From an uncultured Clostridia bacterium (GTDB lineage Bacteria; Bacillota; Clostridia; UMGS1810): 64,000 bases of DNA. How positions within the stretch are numbered: position 1 is the stretch's first letter; the number at the start of each line of letters is the position of its first letter. The position numbers and the translations under genes were made by a program. The notes under the pieces were generated by a model. The model was not told where the DNA came from and ran no database searches. It saw only the letters and a program-made list of their open reading frames with translations. Positions 35,141 to 43,984 of the stretch are shown here, in pieces. The stretch lies in NCBI GenBank assembly GCA_934463165.1, contig CAKSJG010000001.1:124001-188000 (forward strand). The letters are read 5' to 3'.

Positions 35141-35879
35141 ATTCTTTTCCCTTTTTTGTGCATTCTTTTTGGTTATTAATTTTGTCATCTTTTCTTATAA
35201 CCGCAAGCACGGTCATAAACATGATTTTTATATCATACCAAAAACTGAATTTTTTTAGGTATTCCAGATTATACTTCATTTTTTGAGGCAAAACTTCATT
35301 AATATATGTTTCATCAGAATTATCCGAATTGTTTATAAGACGTTCTTCATTTTTGTATTTAATGCTTGTTTCAGATGTTATACCGGCAGGAAGTAAAAGT
35401 GTTGCGTACATTTCATCCGTATATGAATCAACATAGTGAGGTACCTCGGGTCTGATGCCTACAAATGACATGTCACCTTTAATAACGTTAAATATTTGAG
35501 GGAGTTCATCCAGCCTTGCTTTACGGAGCATTTTGCCGACTCTCGTAATTCTGCTGTCTGATTTTGATGTGACCTGTGCTCCTACATATTCTGCATTAAC
35601 AATCATGGTTCTGAATTTATATATTTTAAATATTTTATTCCCGGCACTTACTCTATTTTGTTTGAACAATATCGGACCATCGGAATCTATTTTTATTATT
35701 ATTGCTATTATTACCATAGGAATAATCAGAAACAACGATGTTATAATTCCGACAATGAGATCAAAACCTCTTTTAACGACTATGGATATTGATCTTTTTT
35801 GCAGTAAAATGTAATAATTATTTACGTTATCATTTTTCATTTCCTTAGGTAACGATTCCCATGAAATAAGTTTATACAT
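35124..35879 (-). CDS. Initiating sugar phosphotransferase (monotopic, PglC/EpsL-like)
   Basis: A polyprenol-phosphate sugar-1-phosphate transferase that starts the repeat unit on undecaprenyl phosphate. From ATG 35879 it has 251 residues; this ATG overlaps the upstream stop as TAATG. Family features are KRGFDLIVGIITSLFLIIPM (re-entrant membrane helix), GPILFKQNRVSAGNKIFKIY, KFRTM, and the catalytic region ARLDELPQIFNVIKGDMSFV with its Asp-Glu pair and GIRPEVP. A second large membrane domain is absent, so it is the small single-domain kind. Pairing with a DegT transaminase suggests an amino sugar as first residue. Confidence 0.93.
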   Translation of the reverse strand: MYKLISWESLPKEMKNDNVNNYYILLQKRSISIVVKRGFDLIVGIITSLFLIIPMVIIAIIIKIDSDGPILFKQNRVSAGNKIFKIYKFRTMIVNAEYVGAQVTSKSDSRITRVGKMLRKARLDELPQIFNVIKGDMSFVGIRPEVPHYVDSYTDEMYATLLLPAGITSETSIKYKNEERLINNSDNSDETYINEVLPQKMKYNLEYLKKFSFWYDIKIMFMTVLAVIRKDDKINNQKECTKKGKEYAVNK

Positions 35880-37075
35880 TAACAATATACCTCTTTAAAA
35901 TTTTTGATTACATATCCAATGTCATCCATATTCATTTTTGTATTTAGCGGCAACGTTATTTCGTTTTCAAAAAAAGCAAATGAATTAGGGTAATCATTTA
36001 TATCAAAACCAAGTTTTTTATAACCTGTGTGCATCGGCAGAGGTTTATAGTGTACATTTGTTGCAATTCCTTTTTCAGCAAGCTTTATAATAAGGTTATC
36101 ACGAAATTCTCGCTTTTTACCGTTTAATCGCATAATGTACAAGTGACCGCTTCCACGGTGAGTTGCATTGTAATGTTCAAGTAACGATAAATTCATATTT
36201 TTAAATTCATTATTATATGTTTCAATATATTTTTTTCGTTTAGAAAGTATTGACGAATATCTTTCAAGTTGAGCTAATCCGACTGCGGCAGCAATATCTG
36301 TCATATTGCATTTGTACCACGGTCCCACGATGTCATATTCCCACGCGCCAAGCTTGGTTTTTGCCAGTGCATCTTTTGACTGACCATGAAGTGAAAAAAG
36401 CTGATATTTTTTATATATTTCATCGTTGTCTGTTCCATTTATGTTTTTCCATGTTACTGCTCCGCCTTCCGCAGTAGTAAGATTTTTTACGGCATGAAAC
36501 GAAAACGTTGTAAAATCGGCAATTGAACCACTTTTTTGACCAATATAATCAGCACCAAAACTATGTGCTCCGTCAGCGATTACTGCAATTCTTCCCAGGC
36601 AGCTTTGTATGTCATTATTTGCATTAAAGATATCTTTTTTATCATTTATGATTTTGAATATTGTATCATAGTCGCAAGGTATGCCCGCTATGTCAACCGG
36701 TATAACCGCCTTTGTTTTGTTACTTATACAACGTGACAATGCCTCGTAATCCATTTGCAAAGAATCAGGAGCAGTATCAACAATTATCGGCGTAGCACCG
36801 ACATGTATTATCGGACTGCATGAAGCAGTGTATGTATATGCAGATGTGATCACTTCATCTCCGGGCCCTATACCTAAAATTCTGAGAGTCATTTCCAGAC
36901 ACGCAGTTGCAGAATTCAAACAAACAGCCTTATTGGTTCCGCAATATTCTGCTATTTTTTTTTCAAATAATTTAGTTTTCGGACCTGTTGTTATCCAACC
37001 CGATTTTAATGCATCAATAACAAGGTTTATTTCTTTATCGGTTATATCGGGGGGAGAAAAAGGTATATTCTTCAT
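35879..37075 (-). CDS. DegT/DnrJ/EryC1 sugar aminotransferase (PglE-like)
   Basis: A 398-residue PLP sugar-nucleotide transaminase. PLP lysine is in SFHAVKNLTTAEGGAVTW, the cofactor aspartate in AVIADGAHSFGADY and the N-terminus FSPPDITDKEINLVIDALKS is typical of UDP-4-keto-sugar transaminases (PglE/ArnB/PseC kind). It is the first gene of the 20-gene locus. The matching UDP-sugar 4,6-dehydratase is not in the window, so its keto substrate must come from a gene elsewhere or from the dTDP branch here. Confidence 0.88.
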   Translation of the reverse strand: MKNIPFSPPDITDKEINLVIDALKSGWITTGPKTKLFEKKIAEYCGTNKAVCLNSATACLEMTLRILGIGPGDEVITSAYTYTASCSPIIHVGATPIIVDTAPDSLQMDYEALSRCISNKTKAVIPVDIAGIPCDYDTIFKIINDKKDIFNANNDIQSCLGRIAVIADGAHSFGADYIGQKSGSIADFTTFSFHAVKNLTTAEGGAVTWKNINGTDNDEIYKKYQLFSLHGQSKDALAKTKLGAWEYDIVGPWYKCNMTDIAAAVGLAQLERYSSILSKRKKYIETYNNEFKNMNLSLLEHYNATHRGSGHLYIMRLNGKKREFRDNLIIKLAEKGIATNVHYKPLPMHTGYKKLGFDINDYPNSFAFFENEITLPLNTKMNMDDIGYVIKNFKEVYC

Positions 37076-37108
37076 TATCTTTTATCCTCTTTTGAAATAT
37101 ATATTATT

Positions 37109-37137
37109 ATAGTATCACAAATATAAAATAAAGTCAA
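37109..37137 (-). promoter_or_regulatory. Promoter of the polysaccharide operon
   Basis: On the minus strand TTGACT (37137-37132) and TACTAT (37114-37109) are 17 bases apart, with an extended -10 TG one base before TACTAT. Predicted start about 37102, some 27 bases before the first gene. Confidence 0.7.
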
Positions 37138-37141
37138 TCAA

Positions 37142-37183
37142 TAACGGTTAATTTATGTTTTTTAACGGTTAATTTATGTTTTT
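37142..37183. repeat. Two tandem 21-bp direct repeats abutting the polysaccharide promoter
   Basis: Two identical copies of a 21-bp unit (core AACGGTTAATTTATG) at 37142-37162 and 37163-37183. The 21-bp period equals two helical turns, so both copies face the same side of the DNA, and they end 4 bases upstream of the -35 box. This is the geometry of an activator site. Confidence 0.85.
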
Positions 37184-37208
37184 TATAAACTAATTTTGCC
37201 ATATATTA

Positions 37209-38072
37209 TCATATTTTGTTTTCTCTGCCGTAATAAAACAGATATTGCTGTGCTACACCGGCATAATTGCCGAAATGATCGCGTGAAAAATTTTCTATTT
37301 GCTTTTGAGTCGCATTTTCGCCGAGATAAAGGCTTCTTACGGTACGCGTAACCCATACGTCGATCGGAAAAGCTTCTTTTTTGCCTGCAGAAAAAAGCAA
37401 AACACAGTCGGCAACCTTTGGACCGACGCCTTTTATTTTCATAAGCTCTTTTTTTGCCGATAAATAATCCATTGATTTTAAAGATTCTAAATTAATCATA
37501 CCTTCGTTTACTTGGTTTACGGCATCGACAATATAATCCGCTCTGTATCCTGCGCGAAGCGGAGCCAAATCGGCTGCACTTATGCCATTGAGTTCATTCG
37601 GTGTCGGAAAAGAATAAAATTTTTTACTTTCAAAAGTTATTTTTCCGCCATACATTTCGGAAAGCTTCGATACAATTTTCTTTATTCTGGGTATGGAATT
37701 TTGCGTTGATATGATAAATGATATGAGGCATTCAAAAATATCCTGATTTAAAATTTTAATACCCCAGCCGAAATTCATTGCTTTTCTTACAACATTATCG
37801 GTTGACAATTCATTTTTGATAAGGTTATAGTCTGTGTTAAAATCAAGATAATTTTTCCATTGACAATTATATTCGTCCAATGATATATTTTTAATAACAA
37901 TTTCATCACCGGTGCAAGAAATATTAACCGGTTTTGAAAATGCAACACCGGTATAACTACCGTCAGGCTCCCTATCCCATCTGAAACATTGACCGCATTC
38001 AAATGTATGTACAGGGTTAAAATCATTTATTTCGGAAACAATAACCGAATTGCCGTTTTGCTTCGCTTTCAT
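37209..38072 (-). CDS. ogg: 8-oxoguanine DNA glycosylase / AP lyase (Ogg family)
   Basis: A base-excision repair enzyme removing 8-oxoguanine. The 287-residue protein starts at ATG 38072 (the GTG 9 bases upstream forms part of the ribosome binding site). An N-terminal OGG domain with CGQCFRWDREPDGSYTG precedes the helix-hairpin-helix GPD domain. There MKIKGVGPKVADCVLLF is the hairpin, followed by KKEAFPIDVWVTRTV, which carries the catalytic Lys and Asp. Length and order match the bacterial OGG1-like family. It stands alone, upstream of the polysaccharide operon on the same strand, with no clear terminator in between. Confidence 0.92.
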   Translation of the reverse strand: MKAKQNGNSVIVSEINDFNPVHTFECGQCFRWDREPDGSYTGVAFSKPVNISCTGDEIVIKNISLDEYNCQWKNYLDFNTDYNLIKNELSTDNVVRKAMNFGWGIKILNQDIFECLISFIISTQNSIPRIKKIVSKLSEMYGGKITFESKKFYSFPTPNELNGISAADLAPLRAGYRADYIVDAVNQVNEGMINLESLKSMDYLSAKKELMKIKGVGPKVADCVLLFSAGKKEAFPIDVWVTRTVRSLYLGENATQKQIENFSRDHFGNYAGVAQQYLFYYGRENKI

Positions 38073-38220
38073 TTGTATCACCTGATATATTTTATCATGT
38101 TATGTCACAAAAATCAAGTATAAATGTGATATTGTATAAATTAAATTAAGAATAAACAATAATTTTGTAAAAATTATTTCGATTTTAAACGTAAAAAACA
38201 TTTATTTTTAGATTAATTTA

Positions 38221-38229
38221 TGATATAAT
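38221..38229 (+). promoter_or_regulatory. Extended -10 promoter element upstream of ddl
   Basis: TGATATAAT contains TATAAT at 38224-38229 preceded by the extended TG. No good -35 was found. It lies 38 bases before the ddl start codon and divergent from ogg. Confidence 0.55.
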
Positions 38230-38266
38230 ATTATGAATATGTAAAATCGAAGGGAGATTGAATAAT

Positions 38267-39331
38267 TTGAAAAAAAAGGTATGCGTTATATTCGGCGGTG
38301 AATCAACCGAATACGAAATTTCATTAAAATCAGCATATTCGATTCTGCAAAACATAAACAAAGATAAATATGATGTTATAACAATAGGAATAACAAGGGA
38401 CGGAAAGTGGTATTTATATGACGGAAGTTATGATTTGATACCTGAAAACAAATGGTATAATGAAACTTTACGTCCCGTCAGCATAATGCACGGATGCAAA
38501 AAACCGTCCGCGGCAGTTTTTAACGGTGACGGTACATATACTAAAATCGATTTTGATATTGCATTCCCTGTTCTTCACGGTATAAACGGAGAAGACGGAA
38601 CAATTCAAGGGCTTTTTGAACTTGCCGGAATAAAATATGTCGGAACAGGTGTTATTACCTCATGTATAGGAATGGACAAAACGTTTGCAAAAATTATATT
38701 TAAAAATGCAGGAATCAATCAGGCGGACTGGGTTGTGATAGAAAAACATGAAATGCCGGATGTTGACAAAAAAATAGCGGAAATAGAATCCGAACTCGGT
38801 TATCCCGTATTTATTAAACCGGCAAATGCAGGCTCATCTATCGGAATCGGAAAAGCTAAAAACAGGGATGAACTTGTCAAAGCTGTTAATGAAGCTTTTA
38901 AAATTGACAAAAAAGTTTTGGTTGAGGAATTTCTTAAGGGGCACGAAGTTGAATGCGCCGTTCTCGGAAATAAAGGTAACATTAAAGCGTCGTGTGTCGG
39001 CGAAATCGTTGCATCTCAAGACTTTTATACGTATGACGCGAAGTATTCCGGCGATTGCCCGAGTACGTTATATATTCCGGCAAAAATAAGTGAAAAACAC
39101 AGCGAAGAAGTAAGAAAAGGTGCCGTAAAGGCATTTAATGCACTTGACGGTAAGGGACTTTCGAGAGTTGATTTTTTTGTTGATGATGAAAATGACAAAG
39201 TATATATTAACGAAATCAACACGATGCCGGGATTTACAAATATAAGCATGTATCCAAAACTTTTTGAGGCATCGGGTATTAAATATTCAGAATTAATAGA
39301 TAAGCTTATTGAAATAGGTTTTGAGGATTAA
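38267..39331 (+). CDS. ddl: D-alanine--D-alanine ligase
   Basis: It joins two D-alanines for the peptidoglycan stem peptide. The preferred start is TTG 38267, 10 bases after GGGAG; TTG 38258 is too close to it. That gives 354 residues. Motifs are VCVIFGGESTEYEISLKS, the ATP-grasp PVFIKPANAGSSIGIGKAKN, VEEFLKGHEVECAVLG and the metal site VYINEINTMPGFTNISMYP. The last segment is of the D-Ala-D-Ala type; whether it could be a D-Ala-D-Lac enzyme cannot be settled by eye. It heads the (+) group ddl-DUF1934-argS-ctpA. Confidence 0.95.
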   Translation: MKKKVCVIFGGESTEYEISLKSAYSILQNINKDKYDVITIGITRDGKWYLYDGSYDLIPENKWYNETLRPVSIMHGCKKPSAAVFNGDGTYTKIDFDIAFPVLHGINGEDGTIQGLFELAGIKYVGTGVITSCIGMDKTFAKIIFKNAGINQADWVVIEKHEMPDVDKKIAEIESELGYPVFIKPANAGSSIGIGKAKNRDELVKAVNEAFKIDKKVLVEEFLKGHEVECAVLGNKGNIKASCVGEIVASQDFYTYDAKYSGDCPSTLYIPAKISEKHSEEVRKGAVKAFNALDGKGLSRVDFFVDDENDKVYINEINTMPGFTNISMYPKLFEASGIKYSELIDKLIEIGFED

Positions 39332-39357
39332 AACGAAAAAGGCAGAAAGGCAAATAC

Positions 39358-39783
39358 ATGGATAAAAAAATCATTCTTTCCATAAACAGCATACAGGCAT
39401 ATGATATAAGCGACAGCAAGAATGCAATTAATCTTGTTACGGAGGCGAAGCTTGGCGTTGAGGACGGTGTTTTTTATATTGAATACGAGGAATCCGAATT
39501 AACCGGGCTTGAGGGCACAAAAACATATGTTGAGATCGGCAAAAATTATGTTTCTGTCATACGAAACGGAACCGTTAATACCGAAATGCTTTTCATGAAG
39601 AACAGACGTACTTCAACCATGTATAATACACAATACGGAAACTTGACGGTTGATGTATTTACAACAGAAATGAATATTGATATGAAAAAAAACGGAGGAA
39701 CGGTTATTGTTGATTATCTCATTGACATAAACGGAACCGAGAATAGCAAGAATAATTTTAAATTGGAATTTAAGGAGGCATAA
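39358..39783 (+). CDS. DUF1934 (YwiB-like) beta-barrel protein
   Basis: A 141-residue cytosolic protein matching the DUF1934/YwiB family by its start (KKIILSINSIQAY), the central YIEYEESELTGLEGTKTYVE and end DYLIDINGTENSKNNFKLEF. The fold is lipocalin-like and its function is unknown. In many Firmicutes this gene lies directly upstream of argS, as here with a 4-base gap, so the pair is conserved. An AGAAAGG ribosome binding site precedes the ATG. Confidence 0.85.
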   Translation: MDKKIILSINSIQAYDISDSKNAINLVTEAKLGVEDGVFYIEYEESELTGLEGTKTYVEIGKNYVSVIRNGTVNTEMLFMKNRRTSTMYNTQYGNLTVDVFTTEMNIDMKKNGGTVIVDYLIDINGTENSKNNFKLEFKEA

Positions 39784-39787
39784 ACCG

Positions 39788-41497
39788 ATGGAAAATGTTA
39801 TATTTGAAACAAAAAATCAAATAATAAAGGCTGTGGAAAATGCTGTTTCGGCTGTTTCCGAGCTTTTACTTACAGATGATGAAGCATCGGAAAAAGCAAA
39901 AAATACACAGGTTGAAATTGAGGTGCCGAAAGATAAAAATCACGGTGATTTTTCTACAAATATTGCTATGAAGCTTACCAAAATTATGAAAAATGCGCCC
40001 GGTAAAATTGCGGAAGCAATTGTAAACAATATTGTGACCGACAGAACATATATTGAAAAAGTTGAAATTGCGGGCCCCGGATTTATAAATTTTTATTTAT
40101 CGGATAACAGATTATACGACGGTCTTAAAGAAGCTGTCAGACTCGGTGATGATTTCGGTAAACTCACGGTCGGCAAAGGACAAAAGGTTATGGTTGAATT
40201 TGTAAGTGCAAATCCGACAGGCCCTATGCATATGGGAAACGCACGCGGCGGAGCTCTCGGTGACAGTCTGGCAAGTGTGCTTGAAAAGGCCGGATATGAT
40301 GTGACACGTGAGTTTTATATTAATGATGCAGGTGCACAAATTGATAAATTCGGAAATTCTCTTGAGGCAAGATACATTCAAAATTTAAAGGGCGAAGACG
40401 CTGTTGAATTTTCGGCTGATTGGTATCAGGGCAATGATATTAAAAGACTTGCTGCTGATTTTATCGGCATTTACGGTGATTCATATCTTGACAGACCGAG
40501 TGATGAAAGAAAAAAAGCTCTTGTTAAATTCGGGCTTGAAAAAAATATTTCGAATTTAAAAAAGGATCTTGCAAATTACAGAATAAACTATGATGTTTGG
40601 TTTAATGAAAGTTCAATTCATGAAAACGGTGAAGTTGCAGAAACAATAGAAATACTTAAAAAAAGTCATCTTACCTATGAAAATGACGGTGCACTGTGGT
40701 TTAAATCAACCGAATTCGGAAGCGAAAAAGATGATGTATTGATACGTGCAAACGGGTTTCCGACATATTTTGCCGTTGATATAGCTTATCACAGAAACAA
40801 ATTTGTCAAACGCGGATTTGACAAAGTAATAAATATCTGGGGAGCTGATCACCACGGTCATGTGGCACGAATGAAAGGAGCTATGGAAGCAATCGGCGTT
40901 GACGGATCAAGGCTTGAAATTATTCTTATGCAGCTTGTTCGCCTGATGAAAGACGGCGAAGCGGTGAGAATGAGTAAAAGAACGGGCGAAATGATAACGC
41001 TTTCTGATTTGATTGAGGATATAGGAATCGACGCGGCAAGATTTTTCTTTAATTTAAGGCAGGCGGGAAGTCACCTTGAATTTGATCTTGACCTTGCAAT
41101 TGCACAAAATAACGATAACCCTGTGTTTTATGTTCAATATGCTTATGCAAGAATTGCCAGCATAATACGAAATCTTTCACAGGAAGGTATCGAGCTGAAT
41201 AATACGGATGATATTAATGTTGCATTGCTCACCGATGAGAGTGAATTGGCGCTTATTGAAAAAATCATTTCATACCCCGAGGAAATATATTTAAGTTCAC
41301 TTTCTATGGAGCCAAGCAAGCTTACAAGATATGTTATGGATTTGTCGGCACTTTTTCATTCTTTTTATAATAATTGCAGAGTTCAGTGTGACGATAAAAA
41401 CCTTATGCAGGCGCGCCTTATGCTTTGTCATGCCACAAAAAATGTGATAAAAAATGTGTTTGACATACTTAAAATAGACGCTCCGGAAAGAATGTAG
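39788..41497 (+). CDS. argS: Arginyl-tRNA synthetase
   Basis: It charges tRNA-Arg. The 569-residue class I synthetase has the N-terminal additional domain with VEIEVPKDKNHGDFSTNIAM, the HIGH-type motif NPTGPMHMGNARGG, and a KMSKS-like AVRMSKRTGEM followed by the DALR anticodon-binding domain (SMEPSKLTRYVMDLSALFHS). Length is normal. It follows the DUF1934 gene by 4 bases with GGAGG inside the upstream gene end. Confidence 0.97.
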   Translation: MENVIFETKNQIIKAVENAVSAVSELLLTDDEASEKAKNTQVEIEVPKDKNHGDFSTNIAMKLTKIMKNAPGKIAEAIVNNIVTDRTYIEKVEIAGPGFINFYLSDNRLYDGLKEAVRLGDDFGKLTVGKGQKVMVEFVSANPTGPMHMGNARGGALGDSLASVLEKAGYDVTREFYINDAGAQIDKFGNSLEARYIQNLKGEDAVEFSADWYQGNDIKRLAADFIGIYGDSYLDRPSDERKKALVKFGLEKNISNLKKDLANYRINYDVWFNESSIHENGEVAETIEILKKSHLTYENDGALWFKSTEFGSEKDDVLIRANGFPTYFAVDIAYHRNKFVKRGFDKVINIWGADHHGHVARMKGAMEAIGVDGSRLEIILMQLVRLMKDGEAVRMSKRTGEMITLSDLIEDIGIDAARFFFNLRQAGSHLEFDLDLAIAQNNDNPVFYVQYAYARIASIIRNLSQEGIELNNTDDINVALLTDESELALIEKIISYPEEIYLSSLSMEPSKLTRYVMDLSALFHSFYNNCRVQCDDKNLMQARLMLCHATKNVIKNVFDILKIDAPERM

Positions 41498-41534
41498 TTT
41501 ATAAAGACAAATAAACATAAGTGAGGTGTTTTTC

Positions 41535-43055
41535 ATGTTTGAAAAAGCAAAGAAATTTACGGCAATACTTATCGGAACGGTAATAGTATTCACATCGTGT
41601 TTTACATCATTTGCTGAAGAAAATTCTAAACCTGTTGAAAACGATACTTCTTCCGATTCAAAAATTATGACAGGAGAAGAGGCGCTTGATTATCTCAACC
41701 AGGCTATAGGAATCATAATGACAAAATACAAGTTTGATGTATCGGAAGGTGAGCTTTATAAAGCTGCGGCTTCATATGTACTCGGAAATCATCCGGAACT
41801 GCTTGAAGATTTTTTCAAGGGCGCTTATGATTCGCTGGATGATTATTCAACTTATTTTACACAAGAGCAGCTTGATGCTTTTTTAAACAGAATGAGCGAT
41901 GAATTTTGCGGAATAGGCGTAATTGTTACAACGGCAGAAAACGGTTTACTTGTCACAAAAGTATATGATGATACCCCTGCTCTTGAGGGTGGAATTATGG
42001 CTGATGATGTAATAACAAAAGTCGGAGATATATCGCTTGCCGGAATGGATATCTCAACCGCACAGTCTTATATTACAGGTCAGGAAAACACTCCGGTAAC
42101 AGTAACCGTTCAGCGCAGGGATAACACTTTTACAGCGACTATGATGCGAAGAAAAGTTGTTATTGATTCCGGTGTGTATGCATCATTGGAAAATGATACA
42201 ATAGGTTATATAAAAATAGATGAATTCGGCGAAAAGGTGGATCAGTTTACCAAAAAGGCTCTTGAATCATTTGATGAAAAAGGAATAAAAGATGTTATAA
42301 TTGACCTTAGAAACAATCCCGGCGGCAGCTTAAGTGCAATGGTCAGGATGTGCTCGATTTTTATTCCTGCGGGACCTGCAATTCATATTGAATATAAAAA
42401 CCCGTATCTGACAACAACATTGTATTCTGAAAATAAAGAGGTTAAATATAACCTTGCAATACTTGTTAATAAAAACAGCGCCAGCGCTTCGGAAGCATTT
42501 TCGGCGGCTGTTCAGGATACCGGAGTCGGAATTGTTATAGGAGAGCAAACCTTTGGCAAAGGTACAATGCAAAACATTACAAAATTTCGCATCGGCGGCG
42601 GAGTTAAGCTTACGGAGGCAATATATCTTTCTCCCAATAAAAGAAGTATAAACGGCAAAGGTGTAGAGCCTGATGTTTATCTGCCGGATAAAACTTCTTC
42701 ATATGAAAAATCGGACTTTATAAAAATAACATACGACAGAAAAATGAATATCGGTGATTCCGGGGATGATGTGCTTGCCATTGAACAAAGACTGTATTAT
42801 ATGGGATACTCAATCGGATATCCGGACGGTAAATATGATGAACAAACAGCTGCTGCAGTTAAAAGTTTTCAGAGCAGAACAGGGTTATATCCTTATGGTG
42901 TTGCGGATATAACGACACAGCTTAAGCTTGAAGAGATCTTAAGATGCGAGCAGATTGTTAATAATACAACTCTTGACAAAGCTATAGAGATTTTTAAAAA
43001 CGAGAATTGGGAAGATTACAAACAGGATTGGTCAGTATCAAATGAAAATCAATAA
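41535..43055 (+). CDS. C-terminal processing peptidase (S41) with PDZ and peptidoglycan-binding domains
   Basis: An exported serine protease. ATG 41535 follows GTGAGGTG and gives 506 residues; the GTG inside that sequence is an unlikely start. A signal peptide (about 1-28: KKFTAILIGTVIVFTSCFTS) is followed by a helical N-region, a PDZ domain (GIGVIVTTAENGLLVTKVYD), the S41 catalytic domain with Ser in NKNSASASEAF and Lys in GEQTFGKGTMQN, and a C-terminal PG_binding_1 domain (GDDVLAIEQRLYYMGYSIG). Domain order matches CtpB/CtpA of spore-formers. It may act in cell-wall or sporulation signalling. Confidence 0.93.
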   Translation: MFEKAKKFTAILIGTVIVFTSCFTSFAEENSKPVENDTSSDSKIMTGEEALDYLNQAIGIIMTKYKFDVSEGELYKAAASYVLGNHPELLEDFFKGAYDSLDDYSTYFTQEQLDAFLNRMSDEFCGIGVIVTTAENGLLVTKVYDDTPALEGGIMADDVITKVGDISLAGMDISTAQSYITGQENTPVTVTVQRRDNTFTATMMRRKVVIDSGVYASLENDTIGYIKIDEFGEKVDQFTKKALESFDEKGIKDVIIDLRNNPGGSLSAMVRMCSIFIPAGPAIHIEYKNPYLTTTLYSENKEVKYNLAILVNKNSASASEAFSAAVQDTGVGIVIGEQTFGKGTMQNITKFRIGGGVKLTEAIYLSPNKRSINGKGVEPDVYLPDKTSSYEKSDFIKITYDRKMNIGDSGDDVLAIEQRLYYMGYSIGYPDGKYDEQTAAAVKSFQSRTGLYPYGVADITTQLKLEEILRCEQIVNNTTLDKAIEIFKNENWEDYKQDWSVSNENQ

Positions 43056-43092
43056 AAAATAAAGCAGATTCACGTCTGCTTTATTTTTTATT
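43051..43092. terminator. Bidirectional terminator between ctpA-like and yihY
   Basis: Perfect 18-bp arms (starting AATAAAAAATAAAGCAGA) around loop TTCACG, with A and T runs inside the arms. It overlaps the ctpA stop codon region and lies just beyond the second stop of the yihY tail, so it serves both convergent genes. Confidence 0.9.
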
Positions 43093-43947
43093 GCCGTTAA
43101 TATTAACCGAGTTCTTTACAACAGCATATTTAAATGCTATGAGTATAAGATACATGCAGCCGTAAAGCCAGAGCATAACGCATAAAAGCCCGGTAAGTCC
43201 GCCTTATGATTTGTTTAAAGAAAATTTAGACGATGTATAAAGCGAAAAAATCCCGGTATACAGATATATGCATAATGATGAAAACATAGCTGACAAAAAG
43301 TAATACTTCTTTTTAATTTTACGTATATATTTAAATTCCTTCAGTGACGAACAAGGAAGTATTAAATACACAAATAAAATTATTAAAAGAAAAAATATCA
43401 GTACGGCTATTTTTCTGAAAATATTAAATATATATATTTCATTATTATATATCGGGTAAATGTCCTGCAAAAAAATATATATTCTCTGACCGAATATACC
43501 TATTAAAGCCAAAAAAGCTATTGCCAGTGCAAAAAGGAGCGAGTAAATAAAACCCCTGAGTCTTTTTAAAAAATAATTTGTTCGTTCATCAATGTTCATC
43601 AAATATTTAAATCCCTGTGACAGTGCATTAAAAGCTTTCCCCGATGACCAGGCGGAAAGAATAATTGTAAAAATGATAAAATATCCGCCTGTGGTGTTTA
43701 CTTCTTCAAGCAGCTGATTTACATATGTCTGAACAACATCACTTATATTATACACCGATAAATCCTGCTTTAAGACACTCAAATCTATACCGGCTATGTT
43801 TAATATACTTACAATCAAAATGATAAGAGGTATAAATGAAAGTATAAGGAAGAAAGCCGCCTGAGCAGCAAATGCACCCAGATACAGATCAAAAAACGAG
43901 TTGTATTTATCGTATATCCAATTATATATTTTTTTGATTTTTGACAT
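43081..43947 (-). pseudogene. YihY/BrkB family membrane protein interrupted by an in-frame stop
   Basis: A membrane protein of the YihY/BrkB family (once wrongly called RNase BN). The open frame from ATG 43947 gives 247 residues with about five helices (LGAFAAQAAFFLILSFIPLI; AWSSGKAFNALSQGFKYLMN). It ends at TAA 43204-43206. The same frame continues after this stop for 40 codons to a second TAA at 43081-43083. That tail (GGLTGLLCVMLWLYGCMYLI and on) is the last membrane helix typical of the family, where (Y)GS..LLLLWLY is expected. With the stop read as Tyr the protein would have 288 residues, the family length. A Tyr codon changed to TAA is the simplest reading. Confidence 0.8.
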
Positions 43948-43984
43948 ACTTTTGTATCTCCTTGAGCTTATGTATATGTGTATT

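Noticed and set aside
37142..37183. CRISPR-like repeat
   Set aside because: Only two directly joined copies with no spacers and no cas genes.
43204..43206. Reassigned TAA codon or frameshift in yihY
   Set aside because: The tail is in the same frame, so no frameshift; TAA ends many other genes here, so no code change. A nonsense mutation or read error is simpler.
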